Of a DNA stretch of 64,000 nucleotides, positions 27,096 to 36,285 are shown piece after piece. The notes beneath the pieces were generated by a model that was given only the letters and a program-made list of their open reading frames with translations, was not told where the DNA came from and searched no databases. Position 1 is the stretch's first letter, and each line of letters starts with the position of its first letter. The translations under genes and the position numbers were made by a program. Source of the stretch: Aliivibrio sp. S4MY1 (GTDB lineage: Bacteria; Pseudomonadota; Gammaproteobacteria; Enterobacterales; Vibrionaceae); assembly GCF_028765545.1 (NCBI RefSeq), contig NZ_JARACP010000019.1:1-64000 (forward strand), in the 5' to 3' direction.

Positions 27096-27728
27096 TTATT
27101 TTGCGTCTAACACAAAAGAAGCAAAGCGTTCTTTCGTTTCTTTATCTGCTTTTTCATACCAGTAATGCAGCATTTGTTCAGCAGTATTCTCGCCTTGTTC
27201 GTTTTTAATTTCTTTATGAGTTACCGTTACCATGCCTTCTTTAAAGGCTGCTGGCGCATCAGTGGAATTAAATTGAGCTAATTCAAATTGAATATTTCGA
27301 CCTACTTGAACACCATGATGAATTAATTGCGCCTGAGTAAATGGGACAGTTTCGCCATTTTGGTCAATTAAATTCCAATTCAGTTCAGTATTAAAGGCTT
27401 CGGCTTTCTCTGGAGAATTATACGTAGGGAATTTAAAGGCTAACTCTTTATCTGAAGCTGAAAATTTAGAGATGATAATATCACTAGATACAATAATGTT
27501 GTCTTTACCCTGCTTAAATACAGGATTGTATCGGAATGCAATTTGATGCTCGCCATTCTCTAACTCAAGGGTTGATGTGGTTGAGAAAAAAGAGCTCTTC
27601 AGCTCAACTTCTTGGTTATCAACTAATAATAGTTCAACTTCGTCTGGAACCGTTAATTGAATGGCAGCGTTAGCTGACATGGATGAAAGAAGACAGAAAC
27701 TAGCACCAAAAAGAGAATGAATTTTCAT
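27096..27728 (-). CDS. YccT/CsgI-like periplasmic protein (DUF2057)
   Basis: Secreted protein of 210 residues from the DUF2057 family. Signal peptide of about 22 residues (ends SANA). The mature N-terminus IQLTVPDEVELLLVDNQEV followed by ELENGEHQIAFRYNP (about 55-70) is the family hallmark. E. coli YccT (CsgI) lies beside mgsA and inhibits curli subunit polymerisation; whether this protein has a similar amyloid-chaperone role is inference. I chose the ATG at 27728 because GAGGTG sits six bases before it; an ATG nine bases upstream overlaps that site. Confidence 0.82.
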   Translation of the reverse strand: MKIHSLFGASFCLLSSMSANAAIQLTVPDEVELLLVDNQEVELKSSFFSTTSTLELENGEHQIAFRYNPVFKQGKDNIIVSSDIIISKFSASDKELAFKFPTYNSPEKAEAFNTELNWNLIDQNGETVPFTQAQLIHHGVQVGRNIQFELAQFNSTDAPAAFKEGMVTVTHKEIKNEQGENTAEQMLHYWYEKADKETKERFASFVLDAK

Positions 27729-27810
27729 TGAGTACACCTCATCATAATAATTTTAATTAAGTGTACTTAGATTATGAAGATAAGGAAATGGTTATAAAAG
27801 AGAATGTGGA

Positions 27811-27841
27811 AAACAAAAAAGCCCCTAACTAGAGGGGCAAG
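27811..27841 (-). terminator. Terminator of the pst operon
   Basis: On the minus strand GCCCCTC-TAGTT-AGGGGC (about 27821-27838) is followed by TTTTTTG. Confidence 0.85.
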
Positions 27842-27876
27842 AGTTTCCATCGCTTTGTTATTATTCTTTGAATCAA

Positions 27877-28626
27877 TTAACCAAAGTCACCGTTTACATA
27901 ACCTTGTGTACGGTCATCTTTTGGATTTGAGAAAATAATTTGAGTGTCATCGTGCTCAACCAATTCACCCATTAGGAAGAAAGCTGTTTTATCTGAGATG
28001 CGGCGCGCTTGTTGCATTGAGTGAGTCACAATAACAATGGTGTAATCTTTCTTTAGGGTTTCCATTAGCTCTTCAATTTTATGCGTTGCTATTGGATCAA
28101 GTGCTGATGTTGGTTCATCCATTAAAATAATGTCTGGTTGCATTGCAATCGTTCGTGCAATACATAGACGTTGTTGTTGACCACCAGATAACCCAAAAGC
28201 ATGTGATTTTAGACGGTCTTTCACCTCATCCCACAAGGCTGCACTACGTAATGATTTCTCTACTACAGTATCTAACTCTTTCTTATCCTTAACGCCTTGT
28301 GCTTTTAAACCGTAAGCGACGTTTTCATAAATGCTCATTGGGAATGGATTCGCCTTTTGGAAAACCATTCCAACTTTGATGCGTAGGTCAGCAACATCAA
28401 TATTGCCGTAGATATCATTACCATCTAGACTGACAAGACCTGTGATTTTTACGCCTTCAATCAAATCATTCATGCGGTTTAAACAACGTAAAAGTGTTGA
28501 TTTACCACAACCAGAAGGACCAATAAGCGCAGTTACTTGCTTTGCAGGGATTGGTAAATTGATGTTTTTAAGTGCTTGGTTTTGTCCGTAAAAAAGGTCT
28601 AGGTTTTCAATATTAAATTTGTTCAT
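27877..28626 (-). CDS. pstB: Phosphate ABC transporter ATP-binding protein
   Basis: ATPase of the high-affinity phosphate importer, 249 residues. Walker [10 protein letters not shown] (residues 36-44), Q-loop [11 protein letters not shown] (about 87), signature [14 protein letters not shown] (about 145), Walker [14 protein letters not shown] (about 165) and H-loop [13 protein letters not shown] (about 200). The [13 protein letters not shown] stretch is specific to PstB. Last gene of pstSCAB on the minus strand; the usual phoU does not follow and a terminator closes the operon. Confidence 0.96.
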   Translation of the reverse strand: MNKFNIENLDLFYGQNQALKNINLPIPAKQVTALIGPSGCGKSTLLRCLNRMNDLIEGVKITGLVSLDGNDIYGNIDVADLRIKVGMVFQKANPFPMSIYENVAYGLKAQGVKDKKELDTVVEKSLRSAALWDEVKDRLKSHAFGLSGGQQQRLCIARTIAMQPDIILMDEPTSALDPIATHKIEELMETLKKDYTIVIVTHSMQQARRISDKTAFFLMGELVEHDDTQIIFSNPKDDRTQGYVNGDFG

Positions 28627-28690
28627 TTTATTTTCCTTATCAGCCGCAACTTATTATCGTGCCACTGATTCAATTTGATAACGTTATATT

Positions 28691-29548
28691 TTAGTAAGAT
28701 GCTTTATTAATTTTTTGAGCCAATAGTTTGGTTAGCATATTAATGACAAGAACAAGAACGATAAGTACGGTTGCCGTTCCGTAAGCTTGGTTCCACTCGT
28801 CGATAGTAAATAATTCTGTCGTTAGCTTATAAAGGTGAACGGTTAGCGTACGTCCTGAATCCAGTAATGAATCAGGAATACGAGCCACCATACCAGCTGT
28901 TAAAAATACAGGTGCAGATTCACCGATAACACGACCAATACTTAAAATAACGGAAGTTAAAATACCTGGCATTGCGCTTGGTAAGATTAAGCGCCAAATC
29001 GTATAAATTTTTGATGCGCCAAGCCCGTATGAACCTTCACGAAAGGTTTGAGGTACAGCCATTAACGCTTCTTCTGTTGTACGAATAATTACGGGCAGTA
29101 TTAAAATACTCAGTGTTAGAGCACCAGATAGGATAGAGAATCCAAGACCTAGAATACCAACAAAGAAAGTCATACCAAATAAACCAAAGATAATCGATGG
29201 AATACCCGCTAACGATTCAGTACAGAAACGGATTACTTTAACGAGCTTACTACCTATCTTTGCATATTCGGTTAGGTAAATTGCCGTCATGATCCCAAGC
29301 GGAGCAGCAACAGCAATAGAAGCAAGCACCATGTATAAGGTTGCGACTATCATAGGGAAGATACCGTGCTCTTCACCTGTTCGTGTGTAATTATCTGTAA
29401 TAAATGACCAACTTACGTGTTGCATACCATTCGAAAGGATGTACCAGATAATCCAAAATAGGAAACCTACGGTAATTGCAGCAGATAACCAAATGAATCC
29501 TGAAGCAATCTGGTCTTTAATTTGACGCTGTTTCTTTAATTTATTCAT
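28691..29548 (-). CDS. pstA: Phosphate ABC transporter permease PstA
   Basis: Inner-membrane permease with about six membrane segments; forms the channel with PstC. The EAA-type loop is FREGSYGLGASKIYTIWRLILPSAMPGI (about residues 165-193). I give the ATG at 29548 (285 residues); a GTG at 29569 would add seven residues and overlap the end of pstC by 17 bases. Neither has a strong ribosome-binding site, which fits translational coupling to pstC. Confidence 0.93.
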   Translation of the reverse strand: MNKLKKQRQIKDQIASGFIWLSAAITVGFLFWIIWYILSNGMQHVSWSFITDNYTRTGEEHGIFPMIVATLYMVLASIAVAAPLGIMTAIYLTEYAKIGSKLVKVIRFCTESLAGIPSIIFGLFGMTFFVGILGLGFSILSGALTLSILILPVIIRTTEEALMAVPQTFREGSYGLGASKIYTIWRLILPSAMPGILTSVILSIGRVIGESAPVFLTAGMVARIPDSLLDSGRTLTVHLYKLTTELFTIDEWNQAYGTATVLIVLVLVINMLTKLLAQKINKASY

Positions 29549-29552
29549 GATC

Positions 29553-30479
29553 TTATTTCGCCGTTTCACGGTTTAAGTAAAGAAGAATGCCATTAAGAGA
29601 CATGATAAATACAAGTAATACCACTCCGGTTGCGTACAGAGCGTTGGCGTGAATACCACTTGCGTATGACATTTCAATTGCGATGTTTGCGGTTAATGTT
29701 CGTGCTGAATCTAAAATTCCTTCCGGCATTGCAGGGGCGTTACCCATTACCATGATGATTGCCATCGTTTCGCCTAATGCACGAGCAATACCAAGAATTA
29801 CGCCTGTCATGATCCCTGAACGAGCAGCAGGAAGAAGAATGCGGAAAATAGTAAATATTTTAGAAGCCCCAAGTGCCAATGAACCTTCTCGGTATGTTGA
29901 TGGAACCGCACGAATAGACGTTTCTGATACGGTGATTACCGTTGGAAGGATCATGACACCAAGAACGATAATACCAGCAAGAATAGTGTTACCTGCAGGG
30001 ACTTGGAATATGTCTTGAATTAATGGAACAATAATAACAAGGCCAAAGAAACCATAAACAACCGATGGAATGCCAGCTAGAAGTTCAACGGCTGGACGAA
30101 TAATGTCAGCGACTCGTTTAGGTGCAATTTCAGCAATAAAAATAGCCGTAAGAATGCCAACAGGAACACCAACTAATACTGCACCAAAAGTAGACACAAC
30201 AGAGGCAACGATCATGGTGAATACACCATACAGTGCAGGTGGTAACCAATCTTGGCCTAATACAATGCCACTCACGCCAGCTTGCTGAAATGCAGGGATA
30301 CTTTCTTTAATGATGAAATAAGCGATAGTCGCTAGTGAAACAATACCAATAACAGCACAACTTAAAAATAAGCCGTGGAAAATGCGCTCTCTCCAATCCA
30401 CTCGTTTCTTTTTTCGTAATGGACTGTTAGATGGTTTTACTTGATTTTCTGTATTTTGATTATTCATTGCGATGGTCAT
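29553..30479 (-). CDS. pstC: Phosphate ABC transporter permease PstC
   Basis: Second permease of the Pst importer, 308 residues (the usual range for short PstC). A charged cytoplasmic N-terminus of about 35 residues precedes six membrane segments. The coupling loop is YREGSLALGASKIFTIFRILLPAARSGI (about 195-223), paralogous to that of PstA. ELLAGIPSVVYGFFGL (about 137) is the conserved PstC/PstA helix. A second ATG at 30467 is also possible. Confidence 0.94.
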   Translation of the reverse strand: MTIAMNNQNTENQVKPSNSPLRKKKRVDWRERIFHGLFLSCAVIGIVSLATIAYFIIKESIPAFQQAGVSGIVLGQDWLPPALYGVFTMIVASVVSTFGAVLVGVPVGILTAIFIAEIAPKRVADIIRPAVELLAGIPSVVYGFFGLVIIVPLIQDIFQVPAGNTILAGIIVLGVMILPTVITVSETSIRAVPSTYREGSLALGASKIFTIFRILLPAARSGIMTGVILGIARALGETMAIIMVMGNAPAMPEGILDSARTLTANIAIEMSYASGIHANALYATGVVLLVFIMSLNGILLYLNRETAK

Positions 30480-30514
30480 AATAAATACTCACATGTCGAA
30501 AAATTCGAAATGGA

Positions 30515-30542
30515 AAAATGCCCAACCTTCGCAGGTTAGGCA
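30515..30542 (-). terminator. Attenuator-type hairpin between pstS and pstC
   Basis: On the minus strand GCCTAACC (30541-30534) pairs with GGTTGGGC (30527-30520) with one wobble, then ATTTTTCC. It lies in the 75-base gap after pstS, where partial termination would yield more binding protein than permease. Confidence 0.65.
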
Positions 30543-30554
30543 ATAGGGTAGAAA

Positions 30555-31382
30555 TTAGTTAACTGAGATGTAGCCTTTCTTTTCAACAAGGTTTTGAGCG
30601 GTTTCAGCTGTCATCCAATCAAGGAATTTTTGTGCTTCAGCTGATGGTTGGCCTTCTTTGTATAGAACAAGGAATGGACGTGATACTTTGTATGTGCCGT
30701 TTTTGATGTCAGCAACACTTGGTTCTACATTATCAATTGCTAGTGCGTGTACTGAGCCATCAACAGTACCTAAAGAGATGTAACCAATTGCATATGGGTT
30801 ACTTGCTACCATTGTTTTTAGTGCACCGTTGCCGTTAGCAACTTGAGCGCGTTGTGAAATTGCTGATACTTTCATGCCTGATACTTTTTTCTTTAGGCTC
30901 ATGATGTCTTCAAATGCGCCACGTGTACCAGATGCAGTATCACGGGTGATAACAACAACTGGTTTGTCTGCGCCGCCTACTTCTTTCCAGTTTTTCACTT
31001 CACCTTTGTAGATAGCCGTTACTTGTTCTGATGTTAACCCTTTAAGTTTGTTACTTGGGTTTACTACAACAGCGATGCCATCATGAGCCACAATCAGCTC
31101 TTTAAGTGCTGGCTCTTTTTCTGATGATTTTAGATTACGTGAAGACATACCTAAATCAGCAGAACCATTTTTTGCTGCTTTTACACCAGCAGAGGAGCCT
31201 GGACCTTGAACTTCGATAAATACGTTTGAATGGTCTTTCATGTAAGTTTCAGAAAACACTTCCATAAGAGGAGTGACACTGCTTGAACCTACTGCAGAAA
31301 TGGTTTCCTTTGCTAAAGTTGGTGCTGCTACTACTGAACTAATAATTGCTAGTGCGCCGATTACTGACTTTTTCATTTTCAT
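30555..31382 (-). CDS. pstS: Periplasmic phosphate-binding protein
   Basis: Substrate-binding subunit of the phosphate ABC importer, 275 residues, PBP type II fold. Signal peptide of about 24 residues (ends TLA before KETISAVG). Phosphate-contact motifs are GSSSVTP (about 33-39), GPGSSAG (about 60-66) and TRDTASGTRGAFED (about 146-159). It heads the pstSCAB operon, and the upstream region carries a Pho box, so PhoB activation at low phosphate is expected. This is the short PstS type common in vibrios. Confidence 0.95.
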   Translation of the reverse strand: MKMKKSVIGALAIISSVVAAPTLAKETISAVGSSSVTPLMEVFSETYMKDHSNVFIEVQGPGSSAGVKAAKNGSADLGMSSRNLKSSEKEPALKELIVAHDGIAVVVNPSNKLKGLTSEQVTAIYKGEVKNWKEVGGADKPVVVITRDTASGTRGAFEDIMSLKKKVSGMKVSAISQRAQVANGNGALKTMVASNPYAIGYISLGTVDGSVHALAIDNVEPSVADIKNGTYKVSRPFLVLYKEGQPSAEAQKFLDWMTAETAQNLVEKKGYISVN

Positions 31383-31440
31383 TTCCTTTGTCTGGCATTC
31401 ATGCCGTAATTAAGTTGACGAGGTCACTTTAGGAAAATTA

Positions 31441-31459
31441 TGTGACAGTTATATTTCAG
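31441..31459 (-). promoter_or_regulatory. Pho box upstream of pstS
   Basis: The minus strand reads CTGAAATATAACTGTCACA, matching 15 of 19 positions of the PhoB consensus CTGTCATAAATCTGTCACA, including a perfect second half-site. It lies 58 bases ahead of the pstS start codon. Confidence 0.8.
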
Positions 31460-31572
31460 TTTTTTTAAATGTGTATTACATGAGAAGAAAGGTTAACTCT
31501 GATTCTTACCATTTCGAGGAGGGAGGTTTATATTTGTATTTGTTTTTATTGGAGAATTTATAGATATTGAAA

Positions 31573-31612
31573 ATAAAAAAGGCGGTAACCTTTTATGGTT
31601 TCACCGCCTTTA
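31573..31612. terminator. Terminator after moeB
   Basis: GGCGGTAACC/GGTTTCACCGCC stem (about 31581-31590 with 31598-31609), with A and T runs on both sides, so it works for moeB on the minus strand. Confidence 0.8.
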
Positions 31613-31633
31613 AATAAATAATTAAATGTGTTT

Positions 31634-32383
31634 TTAATGACTGCAAACAGAGCAATTAGGCATTTTAGCCAACTTCATTTCACGCCAATTCATCGATAGG
31701 GCATCAAGAATTAGCAGTTTACTGATTAAAGGTTGACCGTAATTGGCTAATACTTTTATCGCTTCTAGGGCTTGGACTGAGCCAATAATTCCAACAACAG
31801 GAGACATTACCCCCGCTTCTACACAAGTTAATGCTTGTTGGCCAAATAAGCTGCTTAAACATTGGTAGCAAGGTTCATCACTTTGATAAGTGTAAACACT
31901 GACTTGACCTTCCATACGAATTGCAGCACCAGAAACTAATGGTGTTTTAGATTCAAAACATAATCGGTTTAATTGGTTACGTGTATCGACATTATCGGTG
32001 CCATCAAGGATGAGATCATGAGAGGCAATCAAAGCTCGTAATTCATCATCAGATAGACGCTTATCAATGGTGTTAATGTGGCAATTGGGATTAATTCGAT
32101 TTAACGCCATTTTAGCTGATACAACTTTCTTTACACCAATGGTCTCATCACTGTGTAATACTTGTCGCTGAAGATTTGAAAGCTCTACGGTATCATCATC
32201 AACAAGCGTTAGAGTACCAACACCCGCCGCCGCTAAATATTGGCTGGATGCGCAACCAAGGCCACCGGCACCAATAATAAGTATAGAGCTTGCTTTTAAT
32301 GCTTCTTGGCCATCAAAATCAAAATTACGTAAGATGATCTGACGGTTATAACGAAGCATTTCATTATCAGTTAATTCACTCAT
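31634..32383 (-). CDS. moeB: Molybdopterin-synthase adenylyltransferase
   Basis: E1-like enzyme that adenylates the C-terminal glycine of MoaD for molybdopterin synthesis, 249 residues. The ATP-binding Rossmann motif GAGGLGCASSQYLAAAGVG is at about 38-56, followed by DDDTVELSNLQRQ (about 63). The catalytic cysteine is probably in LTCVEAGVM (about 185). Zinc-binding CxxC pairs are CYQC (about 171) and CSVC near the C-terminus (about 244). Start at the ATG giving MSELTDNEMLRYNRQI, the canonical N-terminus; a longer frame upstream overlaps moeA. It follows moeA by ten bases. Confidence 0.95.
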   Translation of the reverse strand: MSELTDNEMLRYNRQIILRNFDFDGQEALKASSILIIGAGGLGCASSQYLAAAGVGTLTLVDDDTVELSNLQRQVLHSDETIGVKKVVSAKMALNRINPNCHINTIDKRLSDDELRALIASHDLILDGTDNVDTRNQLNRLCFESKTPLVSGAAIRMEGQVSVYTYQSDEPCYQCLSSLFGQQALTCVEAGVMSPVVGIIGSVQALEAIKVLANYGQPLISKLLILDALSMNWREMKLAKMPNCSVCSH

Positions 32384-32393
32384 GAATAAGCTC

Positions 32394-33638
32394 TTAGTAT
32401 AGTGATGCGTTGAAAAGTTCGATGTTAACCGTTTCACCCGCTTCAACACGGCCACGCTCACGCTCTAATACAACGAAGCAATTGGCAACACTCATTGAAC
32501 TGAAGGCACCAGAACCTTGATTACCAGTCGTCGATACCTCAAATTGGCCTTGTTCATTAATAGAATAAATGCCACGTTGATAGTCAGTACGGCCAGGGTG
32601 TTTTTTAAATGTAGATGTTGCTTTTGCAGGGATTGATTTTGGTGCTTCCCATTTTGTATGACCCGCAAGTTTTGCAAGCATTGGTTGTACAAGTACATAC
32701 ATGGTTAACATTGCTGATACCGGGTTTCCAGGTAAACCACAGAAGTAAGCGTTAGGTAACTGGCCAAACGCAAAAGGTTTGCCTGGTTTAATGGCCAATT
32801 TCCAAAAACCGATCTGACCTAATTCATCCAAAATATCTTTAGTATAATCCGCTTCGCCAACACTTACGCCGCCAGAAGTAACAACAACATCGGCTTCTTT
32901 ATCTGCTTTTAAAAACACTTCTTTTAGTGTTTCTGGGCAGTCAGGGATAATACCAAGATCGATCGCTTCGCAACCAAAACGTTCAATTAATACTTTAATA
33001 CCGTAGCGATTACTGTCGTAGATTTGACCATCTTCTAGTGGTTGACCAAGGGGCTTAAGCTCGTCACCTGTTGAGAAGAAAGCAACTTTTGGCTTATCTA
33101 CTACGGGAATATCATTGATGCCTAGTGAAGCAATTAATGGGATATCACGTGGCGTTAAACGATGACCTTTAGCAAGGACCGTTTGACCTTGAGATACATC
33201 GTCGCCAATCGGACGAATGTTCGCCTGTGGTTTTACATCTGCAAGATTAAGTTCAAAGGTAATGCCAGCATCTGATTCTGCTGTTAATTCTTGCATAATC
33301 ACCGCATCACAGCCTTCAGGGATTTTAGCTCCTGTCATAATGCGAATGGTAGTTTGTGTTTGCCATTCACCTTCAAATGGAACACCAGCAAAAGATTTAC
33401 CAACAACGGGTAAGGTTAAAGATTGCTCTAAATCTGCAATACGTACCGCATAACCGTCCATTGCCGAGTTAGCAAATGGGGGAACATTAATAGGAGAACG
33501 AATATCTTCAGCTAATACAAAGCCAATTGCGTCAGCAAGGGCTAAAGAATGGGTCTTTGATACTGGAGAAACTTGAGATAATAAGGTTTCTAAAGCGGTT
33601 TCTACTGGAATTAAACCTTGAGTTGCACAGCAATCCAT
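32394..33638 (-). CDS. moeA: Molybdopterin molybdenumtransferase
   Basis: Inserts molybdate into adenylylated molybdopterin, 414 residues, the usual length. Motifs in order: NSAMDGYAVR (about 43-52), MTGAKIPEGCDAVIMQE (about 100-116), the MoCF domain FFSTGDEL (about 188) and TSGGVSVGEADYTKD (about 254), KPGKPFAFG and the GLPGNPVSAMLT loop (about 303). Together with moeB it serves molybdoenzymes such as TMAO and nitrate reductases, consistent with torTS nearby on the chromosome. Confidence 0.96.
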   Translation of the reverse strand: MDCCATQGLIPVETALETLLSQVSPVSKTHSLALADAIGFVLAEDIRSPINVPPFANSAMDGYAVRIADLEQSLTLPVVGKSFAGVPFEGEWQTQTTIRIMTGAKIPEGCDAVIMQELTAESDAGITFELNLADVKPQANIRPIGDDVSQGQTVLAKGHRLTPRDIPLIASLGINDIPVVDKPKVAFFSTGDELKPLGQPLEDGQIYDSNRYGIKVLIERFGCEAIDLGIIPDCPETLKEVFLKADKEADVVVTSGGVSVGEADYTKDILDELGQIGFWKLAIKPGKPFAFGQLPNAYFCGLPGNPVSAMLTMYVLVQPMLAKLAGHTKWEAPKSIPAKATSTFKKHPGRTDYQRGIYSINEQGQFEVSTTGNQGSGAFSSMSVANCFVVLERERGRVEAGETVNIELFNASLY

Positions 33639-33792
33639 TAGGGTACTCTCTACATTAATCGTAATAATGATTGAACATTACCATATTTTGACCTTTAACA
33701 TCTAATAGACCTAATAAAATCAGGGTGTATTTATTTGACAGAGCAGGTATCCTTAGCGAAGTTCAATTGATTATGGAATTTTGGAGTATACG

Positions 33793-34446
33793 ATGTCATC
33801 ACTTAGTGAATCAGCCGTATTAGTGCGTGATGCCCTTGTTGCACGTGGTCTTGAGACGCCAATGAAAGAAAATGGTGTTAGTCGAGAAGAAAAAAAAGAG
33901 CGCATAGAAGAGCATATGCGTGAAATTCTAACGCTATTAAGCCTTGATCTTAGTGATGATAGCTTAGAGGAAACACCACACCGTATTGCAAAGATGTATG
34001 TGGATGAAATTTTCTCTGGTTTAGATTATGCAAATTTTCCGAAAATCACAGTGATTGAAAATAAAATGAATTGTGATGAAATGGTGCGTGTTAATGATAT
34101 TACGCTAACCAGTACTTGTGAGCATCATCTAGTGACTATTGATGGTAAGGCAACGGTTGCTTATATCCCACGAGGAAAGATCATCGGATTATCTAAAATT
34201 AATCGAATTGTTCGCTTCTTTGCTCAACGCCCTCAAGTCCAAGAGCGTATGACTCAGCAAATATTGGTGGCTTTGCAAACCTTATTAGGTAGTGATGATG
34301 TCGCTATCACAATGGAAGCGACGCACTATTGTGTTAAGTCTCGTGGCGTTATGGATGCAACAAGCAGCACAACAACGACTGCGCTTGGTGGGATATTTAA
34401 GAGAAATCCAGCAACAAGACATGAGTTTTTAAGCGGTATCCGCTAG
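33793..34446 (+). CDS. folE: GTP cyclohydrolase I
   Basis: Catalyses the first step of tetrahydrofolate synthesis, GTP to dihydroneopterin triphosphate; 217 residues, decameric cytoplasmic enzyme in the family. Zinc ligands and catalytic residues are visible in [13 protein letters not shown] (about 104-116, C and HH) and in [12 protein letters not shown] (about 175-186). [18 protein letters not shown] (about 121-138) is the family core. The ATG at 33793 lies six bases after GGAG; an upstream TTG overlaps that site. Divergent from moeA, converging on cls with a shared terminator. Confidence 0.96.
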   Translation: MSSLSESAVLVRDALVARGLETPMKENGVSREEKKERIEEHMREILTLLSLDLSDDSLEETPHRIAKMYVDEIFSGLDYANFPKITVIENKMNCDEMVRVNDITLTSTCEHHLVTIDGKATVAYIPRGKIIGLSKINRIVRFFAQRPQVQERMTQQILVALQTLLGSDDVAITMEATHYCVKSRGVMDATSSTTTTALGGIFKRNPATRHEFLSGIR

Positions 34447-34468
34447 ATATTACGACAGCATAGACAGT

Positions 34469-34510
34469 AAAAAGCCCGTAACTTAGCCAATAAGTTACGG
34501 GCTTTTTTAT
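34469..34510. terminator. Bidirectional terminator between folE and cls
   Basis: AAAAAGCCCGTAACTTA pairs with TAAGTTACGGGCTTTTTT across a short loop. Confidence 0.92.
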
Positions 34511-34516
34511 ATGTAT

Positions 34517-35971
34517 TTAAAGCAACGGGCTGAACATTGAAAAGAATCGTTCAGTAAAGCGATGAGGCAAGTTGCGCTGTTGCCATATCGCGAGTTCTAT
34601 TGGGGTAGATTGTTCTAGATAACCGTTTAATACCCATGATAATTGTTTGGTAAATTCAGGATCATCAACGATCAAACTGACTTCAAAATTTAACCAAAAG
34701 CTACGCATATCTAAATTTACGGTACCAATAATACAATAGCTATCATCAATCACTACTGATTTGGTATGTAGCAGACCGCCATTAAACTCATAAATATGAA
34801 CGCCAGCTTTTAATAGCGTTTCAAAAAATGATTTAGATGCCCAACTAACCATTAAAGAGTCATTTTTCTTTGGTAAAATTAGTTTTACCTCCACGCCACG
34901 ATGAGCCGTAGTTCGTAACGTATGTAGCAATATTTCACTAGGTACAAAATAAGGGGTAGTAATAGTGATTGATTTTCTTGCTTGATTAATCGCGGTAATC
35001 AATACTTGTTGAATAATATCGTCAGGCATCCCAGGGCCTGATGGAACAACTTGTGTCGTATGGTTGAATGGGTCAATCGATATTGGACATTCAGGCAGGG
35101 CTGGTAATTCACGGATCCCTGTTTCTACTTCCCAATCCCATGCATGAATCGTATTTAAAACAGCAACATTAGGGCCAGTAATGCGGATCATGACGTCAAC
35201 CCATTGCCCAACCCCTGAATTTTGCTTGAAGTATTGTGGGTCAACGAGATTCATTGAGCCTGTGTAAGCAACCTTATTATCGATAACCACAATTTTACGG
35301 TGTAGGCGTAGATCCAGTCGACGAAAGAACATACGAAATGGACTTACACTTAACGCTTCTACTATGTTAACACCTGAATCTTTAAGCAGCTTTGGCCAAT
35401 GACTTTTGAAAAAATCGATACTGCCTGCCGAATCTAAAAGTACGTTGACTGTCACTCCACGCTTAGCTGCTTTAATTAATGCACTAGCAACACTGTCAGC
35501 TAACCCGCCATGGTGCCAAATGTAAAATTCCATATTGATTTCATGTTCAGCTTTTTCAATATCTCGAACAATAGCGGTGAGGATCTCTGATGGTGTATTA
35601 AGTAAAGATAAAGTGTCTCCACTGAGTGCAGGTATGCCCACACGATTTGAGCAGAGATTATGTATTGACGAAATTCGATGAGAGATTGATTGTGGTTGGT
35701 GGTGCTGACAATGGTGGACTTGTGCAAACCATTCCTCATAAGGCGTAAACATGGCCTTTGCACGCTCCCCCCTTGTTCGTCCTAAATTTAGCTCACCGAT
35801 CAGAAAGTAGGCGATAACACCAAGAACAGGAATGATATATATGATCATTAGCCACGCAAGTGAGACACCAACAGGTCTTGGCTTGAAAACCACACGTATT
35901 GTTACACCTGCTACTAATAACCAATATAAGATGAAACCGATAAGAGTAAGCGCTTGATAAAATTTATCCAT
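34517..35971 (-). CDS. clsA: Cardiolipin synthase A
   Basis: Phospholipase-D-superfamily enzyme that joins two phosphatidylglycerol molecules to cardiolipin and glycerol; 484 residues. Two N-terminal membrane segments (about 5-28 and 37-58) anchor it. Two HKD motifs are present: HRKIVVIDNKVAYTGSMN (about 223) and HTKSVVIDDSYCIIGTVN (about 402). The start at 35971 gives MDKFYQALTLIGF; an upstream ATG adds five residues. It uses the product of the PgsA pathway. Confidence 0.94.
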   Translation of the reverse strand: MDKFYQALTLIGFILYWLLVAGVTIRVVFKPRPVGVSLAWLMIIYIIPVLGVIAYFLIGELNLGRTRGERAKAMFTPYEEWFAQVHHCQHHQPQSISHRISSIHNLCSNRVGIPALSGDTLSLLNTPSEILTAIVRDIEKAEHEINMEFYIWHHGGLADSVASALIKAAKRGVTVNVLLDSAGSIDFFKSHWPKLLKDSGVNIVEALSVSPFRMFFRRLDLRLHRKIVVIDNKVAYTGSMNLVDPQYFKQNSGVGQWVDVMIRITGPNVAVLNTIHAWDWEVETGIRELPALPECPISIDPFNHTTQVVPSGPGMPDDIIQQVLITAINQARKSITITTPYFVPSEILLHTLRTTAHRGVEVKLILPKKNDSLMVSWASKSFFETLLKAGVHIYEFNGGLLHTKSVVIDDSYCIIGTVNLDMRSFWLNFEVSLIVDDPEFTKQLSWVLNGYLEQSTPIELAIWQQRNLPHRFTERFFSMFSPLL

Positions 35972-36279
35972 TAACCTTGATCGCAAGAGTGGTAAGTGAA
36001 TCTATATTAAATCAGGAGTCGAAGGAAATAAGTAGGGTATAAGGAAAATATTTACAAAATAAAGCGTATTGATGATTTTGTAAACACTTAAGTTAAAAAA
36101 GAGGGTTATACGTTAAAAAATATAACTAACGGGGTTTCAATTTTATTCTCAAACTGTTTTACTTGCAAATATTGAGCGTTATTCAACATTTTTTAGAGTG
36201 TACATAATTTTATACACCATTTTGATGCTCATATATAAACACAGTGCATACACAACAATATAGAATATTTGGAGAATTT
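35972..36279. other. Intergenic region between cls and the Na+ symporter gene
   Basis: AT-rich, no coding frame I can support; it must carry divergent promoters. I see no recognisable operator. Confidence 0.4.
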
Positions 36280-36285
36280 GTGGCT

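Noticed and set aside
29683-30288. Plus-strand frames opposite pstC
   Set aside because: Shadows of the permease gene; isoleucine/alanine-rich with no start signals.
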